64,000 bases of DNA from an uncultured Candidatus Saccharibacteria bacterium (GTDB taxonomy: Bacteria > Patescibacteriota > Saccharimonadia > Saccharimonadales > Saccharimonadaceae): contig CATXOC010000002.1 in assembly GCA_958399925.1 (NCBI GenBank), positions 62,001 through 126,000 on the forward strand. The letters run 5' to 3'. Below the pieces are notes generated by a model, which was given only the letters and a program-made list of their open reading frames with translations, ran no database searches and had not been told where the DNA came from. A program made the position numbers and the translations under genes. Positions within the stretch are counted from its first letter, which is position 1, and each line of letters opens with the position of its first letter. Shown piece by piece: positions 25,408-33,822 of the stretch.

Positions 25408-26235
25408 CTAGTTTGCCTTTGTTGACTTTGTTCGTTCTAGCTGGCTTAGGCCAAGGATAGTTACGATACCGAGTGCTAATGTGATAGCGCAGATTAGCAA
25501 ATTCCAACCGGTAGGCACACCCGGAAACACATGCACCAACGAGCCTAACATAAAGCCCATGATAATTAGATAAGTTGGTGCTGGATAACGGCTCATTAAT
25601 GTTTCGAGTATTTTAGTGGTGGCCAGAATGCCAGCGATTAGGCCAACCCCTAAGGGTATTAGGAATGGTAAATACAGTGATTTAATCGCAAATAACATTT
25701 CATCATAAAGGCCGAGTAACAGCATAAAATAAGAGAAACTAATGCCCGGCAGCACCAAGGCTATAGCAGCAATAAACCCTGCAACAAATAGCATTAAAAC
25801 GCTGCCTATGCTCGCTGTCATTGTCGTGCTATTGCCACTTGCTTTAAACAGCGCCATTAAGGCGATTAGTGCTATACCAATTGCAATATATGCTAGATTA
25901 ATCCAGTGAAATTTTGTTATCTTGGCCTCGCGCAACATAATTGGTATGCCTGCTAATACTACGCCCATAAAGAAGAACATAGCCGGCATTGTGTAGGTAT
26001 TTACTAGATGATCCAGTGGTTTAGCTGCAATTAGAATACCTAGCCCACCGCCTAGCGCGAACAGCAATAAAAAGGCTAGCTGTTTGCGCCAGTCTTTCCT
26101 CAGGTCTGCCACTGCTTTAATTAGACGCGTGTATATACCCAAGATTATAGCGGTTGTTCCACCGCTAACGCCTGGCACCAGCATGGTCGCGCCGACGATA
26201 AAGCCCTTTAGAACGGTTTTTACGTGGTCAATCAT
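25408..26235 (-). CDS. DUF368/PopT family polyprenyl-phosphate transporter
   Basis: 275 residues, eight or nine predicted membrane helices. The two family motifs are present: VPGVSGGTTAIILGIYTRLI near the N-terminus and LVLPGISFSYFMLLLGLYD in the middle, an internal repeat typical of DUF368. Family members translocate undecaprenyl phosphate back across the membrane for cell-wall synthesis (reported for PopT/DUF368 in other bacteria). The gene has an ATG start and a TATAAT-like box upstream. It stands next to a tRNA pair but is not functionally linked to them. Confidence 0.9.
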   Translation of the reverse strand: MIDHVKTVLKGFIVGATMLVPGVSGGTTAIILGIYTRLIKAVADLRKDWRKQLAFLLLFALGGGLGILIAAKPLDHLVNTYTMPAMFFFMGVVLAGIPIMLREAKITKFHWINLAYIAIGIALIALMALFKASGNSTTMTASIGSVLMLFVAGFIAAIALVLPGISFSYFMLLLGLYDEMLFAIKSLYLPFLIPLGVGLIAGILATTKILETLMSRYPAPTYLIIMGFMLGSLVHVFPGVPTGWNLLICAITLALGIVTILGLSQLERTKSTKAN

Positions 26236-26274
26236 TGCCCTCCTTGATTATGATTAGGATATATTCCAATTATA

Positions 26275-26301
26275 CCAAAAACAGCCCTCTTTCGGGCTGT
26301 T
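26275..26301 (-). terminator. Terminator downstream of the tRNA pair
   Basis: Eight-base stem AACAGCCC (26280-26287) / GGGCTGTT (26294-26301) with a T run on the minus strand, directly after tRNA-Tyr. Confidence 0.85.
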
Positions 26302-26317
26302 AATAATATCGCGCACA

Positions 26318-26404
26318 TGGTGCTGGGGGAGGGATTCGAACCCCCGAACTCATTACGAGGGCAGATTTACAGTCTGCAGCGGTTGACCACTTCGCTACCC
26401 CAGC
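26318..26404 (-). tRNA. tRNA-Tyr (anticodon GTA)
   Basis: 87 nt with a long variable arm, as expected for tRNA-Tyr. Acceptor GCTGGGG/CCCCAGC, discriminator A, encoded CCA. Anticodon GTA sits between CTGCAGA and AATCTGC. It lies 12 nt downstream of tRNA-Thr(TGT), so the two are probably one transcript. Confidence 0.96.
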
Positions 26405-26416
26405 ACTAATTCAATG

Positions 26417-26493
26417 TGGAGCCAATTCTCGGATTCGAACCGAGGACCTGATGCTTACAAAGCAACTGCTCTAACCAGCTGAGCTAAATTGGC
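26417..26493 (-). tRNA. tRNA-Thr (anticodon TGT)
   Basis: 77 nt, acceptor GCCAATT/AATTGGC, discriminator T, CCA encoded. Loop TTTGTAA gives anticodon TGT (ACA codon). The anticodon stem GTTGC/GCATC has a T-T mismatch at the second pair, unusual but not disabling. Together with tRNA-Thr(GGT) at 24.2 kb, two Thr acceptors are in this window. Confidence 0.93.
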
Positions 26494-26543
26494 ATTATCA
26501 AAGTGCTTTTATTATATTAGCAAAGTTGAAAGATTAATTCAAC

Positions 26544-27188
26544 CTAAACATTAATTTTCTTTGACTGTTTGATACGGGTATTGTTGCCGTGCGAGCGCAT
26601 TCGGCTGGCTAATTTGCGCAGTTTCTCAGCACGATCATTTTCGCCGATGCGACTAAGTGCATCAGCTAGCAACCCCAACGACTGTGGATTGCGCTCTAGG
26701 TCGACTGCGGTCTCTAATTCTCTGATCATGCGCTTGGTGTCGCCTAATTTCTCGAGAACCTTAGCGTAAGATATGTGACGTGACGCAACATTGCCTTCTA
26801 GTTGCAATGCCTGCTCGAAGGCTTGCGCCGCTCGCTCGTACTTCCCTACTTCGTAATAAATGAGACCTACATTATGTAGTGACGATGGACTTGGCTCTAG
26901 GCTCTGGGTAATTTCAAAACACTCAACTGCATCATCTAATTGTCCTTGCTTTGCGTATAGAATGCCCAAACGGTTGTATGCTCGCGCGTTACGCTCATCA
27001 AAGCGCAAAATAGTTAGTAGTGCCTTCTCGGCTCGTAGGTATTTCTTGTCTTTGATAGCTCCCAAGGAGATATCCCATAGCTTGTTTAGCTGTTCTTCTA
27101 AACGTGATGGTTTGTACTCAACCTCTTGATGATTAGGGCAAAGCACAATCGCCATAGCGATTAAAAATAGTGCAATTAGTGCATACAT
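26544..27188 (-). CDS. TPR-repeat protein with N-terminal membrane anchor
   Basis: 214 residues. A single N-terminal hydrophobic helix (YALIALFLIAMAIVL) anchors the protein. Then four to five tetratricopeptide repeats are visible, e.g. ARAYNRLGILYAKQGQLDDA, SLHNVGLIYYEVGKYERAAQ and HISYAKVLEKLGDTKRM. The basic tail (KQSKKINV) is cytoplasmic or ribosome-proximal. TPRs mediate protein assembly; the partner is unknown. A TATAAT (27198-27203, minus) ends 9 nt before the ATG, leaderless style. It lies downstream of the clamp-loader-like gene with about 6 nt between stop and next start. Confidence 0.85.
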   Translation of the reverse strand: MYALIALFLIAMAIVLCPNHQEVEYKPSRLEEQLNKLWDISLGAIKDKKYLRAEKALLTILRFDERNARAYNRLGILYAKQGQLDDAVECFEITQSLEPSPSSLHNVGLIYYEVGKYERAAQAFEQALQLEGNVASRHISYAKVLEKLGDTKRMIRELETAVDLERNPQSLGLLADALSRIGENDRAEKLRKLASRMRSHGNNTRIKQSKKINV

Positions 27189-27194
27189 ACTATG

Positions 27195-28046
27195 CTAATT
27201 ATAACACATTGCTAGGTTTAATAGCTGTGCCTTCACATTGCCGTTCGCTTGAATGTTACTCGCTGTGGTGCTGATCAGCTGTAGGTTGTCTGCGAGCTTT
27301 GCGTCACGCTCGACTTTGCCTGATTGGTGAATGTACTCTGTAAGCTTGGCTAACATATTGACGAATTGCATTACATCCGAACGGTCTTTATATGGTGCCA
27401 CTAGCGCTAATCTAGTGTCGATTGTACCAGTTATAAATCGTTTAGCTATGCGTATTTGCTTGGCGGCATTTTCAAACTCAGAAGAGTTATTAATTAATCG
27501 ACACATGCTAGCTGGACGGCGATTTGCTAGAAACATAATCTGGGCTGATTTTACAGAATCTAATCCGCTCAGTAAAGAGCTACATGCATTGGCTGATGGC
27601 TGGCATATGTCAATTACCTGTGTCCGACTAAGAATGGTCTGCGGGATGTTAGCAATGTGGTGTGTGGTAAATAAGTAATTTACATTAGGTGCTGGCTCTT
27701 CCACAATCTTCAAGATATACTCGAAAACGCCTGGCGCAGTGTGGTCAATATCGTCCATAATAATTACTAGTCGTTCACTGCGCTTGTCACGCACAATTCT
27801 AGTTATGTACTCAATATCGTCAGCATTAATAATGGCGGTCTTTTGTGCATTATGCAGGGTTGGCGTTAGATAAACCACGTTAGCGCCTGCTAACTGGCGT
27901 CCAAGTGTCCTAGCAATCGTACTAAGTCCAACACCAACTGCGCCGGTTAACATCATCGCTTGAGTTGGGCTGTCTAGATAACGTTCTATTAATGCACGTG
28001 TATACTCATCTAATACTAATTTGCTAGCAGACTGGCTAGATTTCAT
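27195..28046 (-). CDS. holB: DNA polymerase III delta-prime-like clamp loader subunit
   Basis: 283 residues. It shows the clamp-loader AAA+ core: a Walker A-like GAVGVGLST in which the essential Lys is replaced by Leu, Walker B-like LVIIMDDIDHT, VEEPAPNVNYLFTTHH, and the SRC-like SRTQVIDI motif. Loss of Walker A function is normal for delta-prime, which does not hydrolyse ATP. It partners with DnaX (3.5-5.0 kb) in loading the sliding clamp. It begins 10 nt inside the end of the pseudouridine synthase gene (overlap), so the two are likely co-translated. Another AAA+ ATPase cannot be excluded, but the context supports delta-prime. Confidence 0.72.
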   Translation of the reverse strand: MKSSQSASKLVLDEYTRALIERYLDSPTQAMMLTGAVGVGLSTIARTLGRQLAGANVVYLTPTLHNAQKTAIINADDIEYITRIVRDKRSERLVIIMDDIDHTAPGVFEYILKIVEEPAPNVNYLFTTHHIANIPQTILSRTQVIDICQPSANACSSLLSGLDSVKSAQIMFLANRRPASMCRLINNSSEFENAAKQIRIAKRFITGTIDTRLALVAPYKDRSDVMQFVNMLAKLTEYIHQSGKVERDAKLADNLQLISTTASNIQANGNVKAQLLNLAMCYN

Positions 28047-28917
28047 GGCGTTCCTCGATGGCGTGCTGAAAATCGTGCGGTAAATCGGCTGTAAATGTCA
28101 TGCGCTGGTTGCCATTGTCGCATGGTACAGTAATTTCTAGCTGATAAGCATGTAGCCATAGTCGATCGCCATATTTGCCGTGACCATAGACGGGGTCGCC
28201 GATAATTGGTGCGCCTATATGGCTGAGATGCACACGCAACTGATGTGTTCGGCCTGTTAGTGGCTTTAGCTCGACGAGAGCTGTGCCGTCGCTAAACAGC
28301 TTGACGACTTGGTAATTGGTAATTGCAGATTTCCCCTTGCCATCCACCTTGAATGCGCTAGGACGACGGATGTCGCGGGCGATTGGTAGGTCGATTTGTG
28401 CTGACAAATGCTTCGGTGTACGCTCGGTTAGCGCGAGGTAGGTTTTATGCGCCTTTCGCTCGCTGAACTGCTTTTGTAGAAAGCTAGCTGTCTTTAGGTT
28501 TTTAGCGCAAATTAATACGCCACTAGTTGCGCGATCCAGACGGTGCACAATGCCTAGGCGATTATTGCTGGCGTTTTCGGCTGCTTCACTATCGTCAAAT
28601 CGCGACCGTACAAAATCTGCGACTGTAAACTCGTCATTCAATTCGCCTTTGCTGTGCGTTAGCATACCCGCTGGTTTATTGATGACTACTACGTTATCAT
28701 TCTCGAATAGAACCTGCTTCTGGAATGCGGCAATAACAGCGGTATAGTCGGTCTTCTCGGGCTCTTTAAATGTTACTACTGCGTCACCTTCTATATCATA
28801 GGCAGGCTTTTTGACCACAGTACCGTTGACTGTTGCGTGGCCATCTTTAATTAGCTTTTGAATAGAAGCACGCGACAGGTTGCTGTGTTGACTAGCCAGA
28901 TAAGCGTCGAGTCGCAT
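28036..28917 (-). CDS. RluA-family pseudouridine synthase with S4 domain
   Basis: 293 residues. The N-terminal S4 RNA-binding domain (MRLDAYLASQHSNLSRASIQ, DGHATVNG) is followed by the RluA catalytic domain with the invariant Asp in NRLGIVHRLDRATSGVLI and GRTHQLRVHLSHIGAPIIGD. This is the RluD-like arrangement, which modifies 23S rRNA. The exact uridine targets cannot be told. The gene begins two nt after the trpS stop and overlaps holB, so trpS-rluD-holB reads as one unit on the minus strand. Confidence 0.92.
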   Translation of the reverse strand: MRLDAYLASQHSNLSRASIQKLIKDGHATVNGTVVKKPAYDIEGDAVVTFKEPEKTDYTAVIAAFQKQVLFENDNVVVINKPAGMLTHSKGELNDEFTVADFVRSRFDDSEAAENASNNRLGIVHRLDRATSGVLICAKNLKTASFLQKQFSERKAHKTYLALTERTPKHLSAQIDLPIARDIRRPSAFKVDGKGKSAITNYQVVKLFSDGTALVELKPLTGRTHQLRVHLSHIGAPIIGDPVYGHGKYGDRLWLHAYQLEITVPCDNGNQRMTFTADLPHDFQHAIEERHEI

Positions 28918-29937
28918 TTAATCTCCGTAATAATTGATGCCGATCGCATCTTTAACTTGCGTTAGCGTCTGGCTGGCAATATATGCTGCCTTCTCAGACC
29001 CTTGGTGCAATATTTCATATATCTCTGCCGGATTCTTCTCTAGCTTTGCCCGCTTCTCGCGAATTGGCTGTAATAGATTATTTAGAATTTCGAACAGATA
29101 TTTCTTTACAACTACGTCGCCGAGGCCACCCTTTTGGTACTGTTCTTTATATTCTGCTACCTTTGGGTCATTAGGTGCAAAAACATCTAAATATTCAAAC
29201 ACCATATTGCCTTCGATTTTGCCGGGGTCTGATACGTGAATGTGATCGGGGTCAGTGTACATACTGAATACTTTGTCGTGTAATGTCTTCTCGTCGTCTG
29301 ATAGATAAATACAGTTACCCAGCGATTTACTCATCTTAGCATTGCCATCCAGCCCTGGCAGACGGCGACTCAGTCCTTCAGGTGGCAGAATGGCCTCTGG
29401 CTCAATTAGGACGTCTTCGTTATATGTTTGATTGAACGCGCGAACAATTTCCCGGGTCTGCTCGATCATTGGTAACTGATCCTCGCCAACCGGTACCCAC
29501 TTAGCTTTAAACGCCGTAATGTCGGCTGCTTGTGAAATCGGATAGACCACAAAGCCAGTTGGCACACCATCGCCGAAATTCTTCTGTTTGATTTCGCTCT
29601 TTACGGTCGGGTTACGCTCTAGTCGATTAATCGAAACTAGATTCATATAATACATGGTCAATTCAGTCAGCGCAGGTACTTGAGACTGAATGAAAATAGT
29701 AGTTTTAGCGGGATCAATACCAACCGATAAATAGTCTAATGCTACCTGTAGTACATTGTCGCGTACCTTGGCGGGATTTTTGGCGTTGTCAGTTAACGCC
29801 TGAGTATCTGCAATCATAATGAATGGATCATATTTATTAGAGTTTTGTAGCTCGACTCGTCGTCGCAACGAACCAATGTAATGACCTAAGTGTAATCGTC
29901 CAGTCGGGCGATCACCTGTTAAAAAAATATCTTTCAT
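28918..29937 (-). CDS. trpS: Tryptophanyl-tRNA synthetase
   Basis: 339 residues, class I. The HIGH motif reads HLGHYIGSL within RPTGRLHLGHYIGSL, and the KMSKS motif is AKMSKSLGN. Trp-AMP-binding residues such as TDTQ-like ADTQAL are visible. It charges tRNA-Trp, whose gene is at 18.6 kb. TATAAT (29945-29950, minus) ends 7 nt before the ATG without a Shine-Dalgarno, matching the leaderless pattern at gltX. It stands downstream of the pullulanase gene on the same strand but with its own start signal. Confidence 0.97.
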   Translation of the reverse strand: MKDIFLTGDRPTGRLHLGHYIGSLRRRVELQNSNKYDPFIMIADTQALTDNAKNPAKVRDNVLQVALDYLSVGIDPAKTTIFIQSQVPALTELTMYYMNLVSINRLERNPTVKSEIKQKNFGDGVPTGFVVYPISQAADITAFKAKWVPVGEDQLPMIEQTREIVRAFNQTYNEDVLIEPEAILPPEGLSRRLPGLDGNAKMSKSLGNCIYLSDDEKTLHDKVFSMYTDPDHIHVSDPGKIEGNMVFEYLDVFAPNDPKVAEYKEQYQKGGLGDVVVKKYLFEILNNLLQPIREKRAKLEKNPAEIYEILHQGSEKAAYIASQTLTQVKDAIGINYYGD

Positions 29938-29964
29938 AATTATTATTATACCATCTATAATAGG

Positions 29965-31896
29965 CTATTTGCGGACGCCAAACATCACCCAGCCTGTACC
30001 TGCAACTTTGTACTTGCCGTTAAATTTCTCAGGTGACTTCCATCGATAGGTGTCGTAATCGTCGGCTAAGCGCTCCCACTCGTCTTCGCCTAAATCAAAT
30101 TCCTGTTCGTAAGGCTCGCGATTGTAGACGATGATTAAATCAGTCCAAGGCGAAGCACAGTCGCCGTTGCTGTCCGTGTTGTCCACCATGAAGCCTACCA
30201 TTCCCGGTGCTGCCCATTCGTTATAGATGTCTTCGTGTGCTGTACCAGATTTGTCTGTTAGACCGGGTAACATCTTTCGCAGTTCAATAAGACCTTTGTA
30301 ATAATTGTATAAGTCAGTATTTTCGGTAATTTCATGCCAATCTAAGCGGTTTAACGCAATTGGTGCATCATGTGAATTATCATTGCCGTCTTTTGTGCGG
30401 CGGAAAGTCGAGCCGCTCAACATAAATGGCCGTCCTTGGCAGGTCATGTAAATCGCCACGGCCAAGCGATACTGGCGCATTCGTTGTGTCTCGTCCGGCG
30501 TTGTTTCAGTCAGCTTGTCCCACAATGTCTGATTGTCGTGCGCACTAACATAATTGATTATCTGTCCTGGTGTCTTGATGGGTGAGCCATTGACGCGCCA
30601 AGCTTTGACGGCATCTAGCAAACGGCGTTCAGTATGTGGTGCTCCGTTAACAAAGCCGGTATCTTTCTTGTTCCCTGCACTACCCTTAATTAGATCACGG
30701 GTGTCGTCACAGAAGATACCAATGTTAACATCTAATTTACCTATATTACCCTTGTGTGCAAGGTCTACATTGGTAGCAGTCTTGTCGGCAGACCAAGGCT
30801 CGCCGTAAATTAGTTTTTCGCTTTTGCCGTACTTGTCATCTAGTTTGGCGCGAATATCGTTCATTAAATCGACATCTAATAAGCCCATTAAGTCAAAACG
30901 AAAACCGTCGATGTGATATTCGCGTGCCCAGTACATAACACTATCCACGATGTATTTATGTACCATCGGGCGTTCACTAGCCACATCGTTGCCACAACCC
31001 GAGCCGTTAGACAGGCTGCCGTCCTCCCATGTGCGGTAGTAGTAATATGGCATAGTTTTTTGAAAGGTGTGGTCTAAATTCCAGGTGTGATTGTAAACTA
31101 CATCCATGATGACACGAAAGCCGTTCTGGTGTAGTGCCTGAATGGCTGCTTTGAGCTCGCGCACTCGTACTTCGCCATGATGCGGATCAGATGAATACGA
31201 GCCTTCGGGTACATTGTAGTTTACTGGGTCGTAACCCCAGTTGAATTGCGTGCTATCGTTTTCGTCTACCGAGCCGTAGTCGTAAATCGGCATCAGCTGT
31301 ATGTGGGTAATGCCAAGATTCTTTAAATAAGTTATACCTGTCGGCTGGTCACCTCGGTCGTCTAATGTTGTGTTACTCTGTGTGAAAGCCAGATATTTAC
31401 CGCGCAAGTCCTCTGGCCAACCGCCATGTGGATCCCAAGAAAACTCTTTGACGTGTAGTTCATCAATCACGGTTTCAGGTGTGGGTGCGGGCGCCTTGTC
31501 TTGCCACCAATCCTCAGGATTAACCTGTCGCATATCAATTACCATGCTACGCGCGCCATTAACGCCAGCTGCCTTAGCGTAAGGATCACCAGATAATGTC
31601 GTTACGCCATCGATAGTTACGGCAAAATCGTAATACATGCCGTGTAGGCTCTCGCGAATATATACCGACCAGACGCCGGTTTGATAATCTAGTTCCATTG
31701 GCTGAGACCAATAACGCCGTGTACCGGGTTCGCCATCTTTGTAGAAGTTGATTTCTACCCGATCGGCTACTGGTGACCACAGCTTAATCGATGTGCCGCC
31801 ACCATCGCATACTGCACCTAAGTCGTTGCCAGTGTAAACTTTTCGCTGGAAGTCTGCACTGTTATATAGCTCTACCCATTCCTTTGCCGTCTTCAT
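29965..31896 (-). CDS. Type I pullulanase (GH13 debranching enzyme)
   Basis: 643 residues. The N-terminal CBM48-like segment (LGAVCDGGGTSIKLWSPVAD, VEINFYKDGEPG) precedes the GH13 barrel with VVYNHTWNLDHTF, the nucleophile Asp in GFRFDLMGLLD, the acid Glu in LIYGEPWSADKTA, and the transition-state Asp in YVSAHDNQTLWDK. YNVPEGSYSSDP is the type I pullulanase motif. It cuts alpha-1,6 branches of glucans, joining GT4/GH57/GH15 and the phosphorylase in alpha-glucan turnover. No signal peptide, so it is cytoplasmic. It has an AGAGGA Shine-Dalgarno. Confidence 0.95.
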   Translation of the reverse strand: MKTAKEWVELYNSADFQRKVYTGNDLGAVCDGGGTSIKLWSPVADRVEINFYKDGEPGTRRYWSQPMELDYQTGVWSVYIRESLHGMYYDFAVTIDGVTTLSGDPYAKAAGVNGARSMVIDMRQVNPEDWWQDKAPAPTPETVIDELHVKEFSWDPHGGWPEDLRGKYLAFTQSNTTLDDRGDQPTGITYLKNLGITHIQLMPIYDYGSVDENDSTQFNWGYDPVNYNVPEGSYSSDPHHGEVRVRELKAAIQALHQNGFRVIMDVVYNHTWNLDHTFQKTMPYYYYRTWEDGSLSNGSGCGNDVASERPMVHKYIVDSVMYWAREYHIDGFRFDLMGLLDVDLMNDIRAKLDDKYGKSEKLIYGEPWSADKTATNVDLAHKGNIGKLDVNIGIFCDDTRDLIKGSAGNKKDTGFVNGAPHTERRLLDAVKAWRVNGSPIKTPGQIINYVSAHDNQTLWDKLTETTPDETQRMRQYRLAVAIYMTCQGRPFMLSGSTFRRTKDGNDNSHDAPIALNRLDWHEITENTDLYNYYKGLIELRKMLPGLTDKSGTAHEDIYNEWAAPGMVGFMVDNTDSNGDCASPWTDLIIVYNREPYEQEFDLGEDEWERLADDYDTYRWKSPEKFNGKYKVAGTGWVMFGVRK

Positions 31897-31969
31897 GTCT
31901 GTGTTCCTCTGATGTATTTAATTATAACATAGAAAAAGCCAGATATCTTTTGATGTGGCGCCAATGTGG

Positions 31970-32107
31970 CTATCTCTTAGCCGATTCTTCCTTATTGGAC
32001 GGACTCGCTATTGCTGTAATACGGTTAACTAATTCGTTGCCATACTTGCGGCGCTCTTCAGGCGTTAGACCATAGTTAGTTTTAAGCCGTAGTTGGGACT
32101 TGCTATC
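31970..32107 (-). other. In-frame open reading extension after the amber codon of the 214-aa gene
   Basis: Directly after the TAG at 32108-32110, the same frame stays open for 45 more codons until a TAG at 31970-31972. The encoded segment is strongly hydrophilic, with YGLTPEERRKYGNELVNRI, and has no start codon of its own in frame. It could be an extension read by amber suppression, a decayed C-terminus after a nonsense mutation, or coincidence. The stretch 31897-31969 shows only the pulA promoter region. Confidence 0.4.
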
Positions 32108-32731
32108 CTAGGATAATTTACTAGTCAAGTTCGATATTTCTACCAGTATATTATCTATGTTTAATGTGGGTGTATTGTGTGTGATGTTGTAGTCAATAGC
32201 TGACACGCTATCCCATAGTTTATCTATAATATCAGTATTTTTCTGATCGGTACACGAATCATACATACCAAGTAGTGACATCATATGACCTATTACGATT
32301 TGATACGGTATGATCTTATGTGTGATTTCATAGCCTTGAACTTTAAGGCGTTTTATTATATCGGCATTATCAGTAACAGCGTCAAATTGGGGCTTTGACA
32401 GAATATGATCAAAATGGTTGCTATCGAAGTCCTCGCCAATAATCCTGGCGATTGAAGTATAAGCCCTTGCGATTGATGCGCTGTCCCGTAAACTTACCTG
32501 GTCTGCGATTCTACGTATCCTACGAGACATGTTATCAATGGGTTTGATTGCATTTAGAGCTGTCATAATGGTGGCTGGCGATTCGTAGGGCGCAACGAGT
32601 AACAGCTCTCTACAATAGTTAGTCACAGCTTTCTCGTTATTTAAACGCTCAGTAATAGAGTGCCAATAGGCTAATTTAATCTCGTTGTGACTATGATCCT
32701 GTTTAACTGAATATAGATCCGCATTCGCCAT
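32108..32731 (-). CDS. Unknown helical protein, possibly interrupted by a stop codon
   Basis: 207 residues from the ATG at 32729-32731. An ATG seven codons upstream is excluded because the -10 box TATAAT (32741-32746, minus) lies between the two starts, ending 9 nt before the chosen ATG. The protein is all-helical, with RRIRRIADQVSLRDSASIARAYTSI and a C-terminal TLNIDNILVEISNLTSK, and no recognised family. No membrane helix. The frame continues past its TAG stop for 45 more codons (31970-32107), so the true product may be longer. Unknown function, no operon partners. Confidence 0.6.
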   Translation of the reverse strand: MANADLYSVKQDHSHNEIKLAYWHSITERLNNEKAVTNYCRELLLVAPYESPATIMTALNAIKPIDNMSRRIRRIADQVSLRDSASIARAYTSIARIIGEDFDSNHFDHILSKPQFDAVTDNADIIKRLKVQGYEITHKIIPYQIVIGHMMSLLGMYDSCTDQKNTDIIDKLWDSVSAIDYNITHNTPTLNIDNILVEISNLTSKLS

Positions 32732-32876
32732 AATGGTTATATTATATAGCAAAACTACAGCGGTATGGCATTATGCCTAAAATAGTGAACGTTAGCCCAT
32801 GCTTACTAATCGACGTACACCTATCTGACCTCGTCGATCAATTCTGTAGGCCGTTTTTGTCTGGTACAATATAGAT

Positions 32877-33764
32877 ATGTATGAGGCTGAAATGAATGTC
32901 AGCGAATTAGAAGCAAAGATAGTACAAAGATTGCGAGCTGCGGGTATTGAGTCGGCGCGATTGGATGCTGGGGTGATTATTGGCCACGTTTTAGGTCGGT
33001 CGCGCGAGTGGCTACTGGCACATGATGACGCCTTGGTGTCTAGTGAGGATAGTCGGCGTGTTGAAGAATTGGCGCTCCGTCGAGCCAGGCGCGAGCCACT
33101 GGCTTATATTATGGGATATAAAGAGTTCTATGGGCGGCGATTTATGGTCACGTCTGACGTCCTAATACCCCGCCCCGAGAGCGAGGTGATGATTGATGTG
33201 CTATCTGACGTGATCGCTCGTGGCAATGCGCAAACTATCGATGACGCTACTAAGTGTAATTACGGTTCTCGTGCCTATAGGCTAATAGACATTGGCACGG
33301 GTAGCGGCTGTTTAGGTATTACAGCAAAACTAGAGCACCCCGAATTAGATGTAACCCTACTGGATATTTCAGACAAAACGCTAGAAGTAGCGCGAAAAAA
33401 TGCTGAGCAATTATGTGCCGACGTTAAGTTGGTTAGGTCTGACTTATTGAACAATATTGATGGGAAATTTGACATCATCCTGGCTAACCTGCCCTATGTT
33501 AACCCCAATTGGGATTACTTGTCGCCCGAACTGAAATACGAGCCGGATCTGGCGCTATATGCCAGTGATGATGGCTTGGCGTTGATCTATAAGCTGATTA
33601 ACCAGGTGCCGGCGCATTTGGTTAGAGACGGCTATATAATTCTAGAAATGGACACACCGCAAATTGAGCGTATAGCAACGTACGCTGAGGCACGTGGACT
33701 CTCCATAATTCGCAAGCTACCATTTACGTTAGTATTAGAATATTCTTCACTAAGAAGTAAATAA
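32877..33764 (+). CDS. prmC: Peptide chain release factor N5-glutamine methyltransferase
   Basis: 295 residues. SAM-dependent methyltransferase that modifies the GGQ glutamine of release factors. The N-terminal helical domain (ELEAKIVQRLRAAGIESARLDAGV) is followed by the Rossmann fold with RLIDIGTGSGCLGI. The substrate motif, usually NPPY, reads NLPY here (ILANLPYVNPNW). The Asn and Tyr that contact the glutamine are kept. TACAAT (32865-32870) ends 6 nt before the ATG at 32877. A second ATG at 32892 has a GAGG just upstream and is also possible (290 residues). Confidence 0.9.
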   Translation: MYEAEMNVSELEAKIVQRLRAAGIESARLDAGVIIGHVLGRSREWLLAHDDALVSSEDSRRVEELALRRARREPLAYIMGYKEFYGRRFMVTSDVLIPRPESEVMIDVLSDVIARGNAQTIDDATKCNYGSRAYRLIDIGTGSGCLGITAKLEHPELDVTLLDISDKTLEVARKNAEQLCADVKLVRSDLLNNIDGKFDIILANLPYVNPNWDYLSPELKYEPDLALYASDDGLALIYKLINQVPAHLVRDGYIILEMDTPQIERIATYAEARGLSIIRKLPFTLVLEYSSLRSK

Positions 33765-33822
33765 CACCTAGCGACACTAAAGTGTAATCTTACTCGCCGC
33801 GTTATAGGGCAAGACTTTGGCC

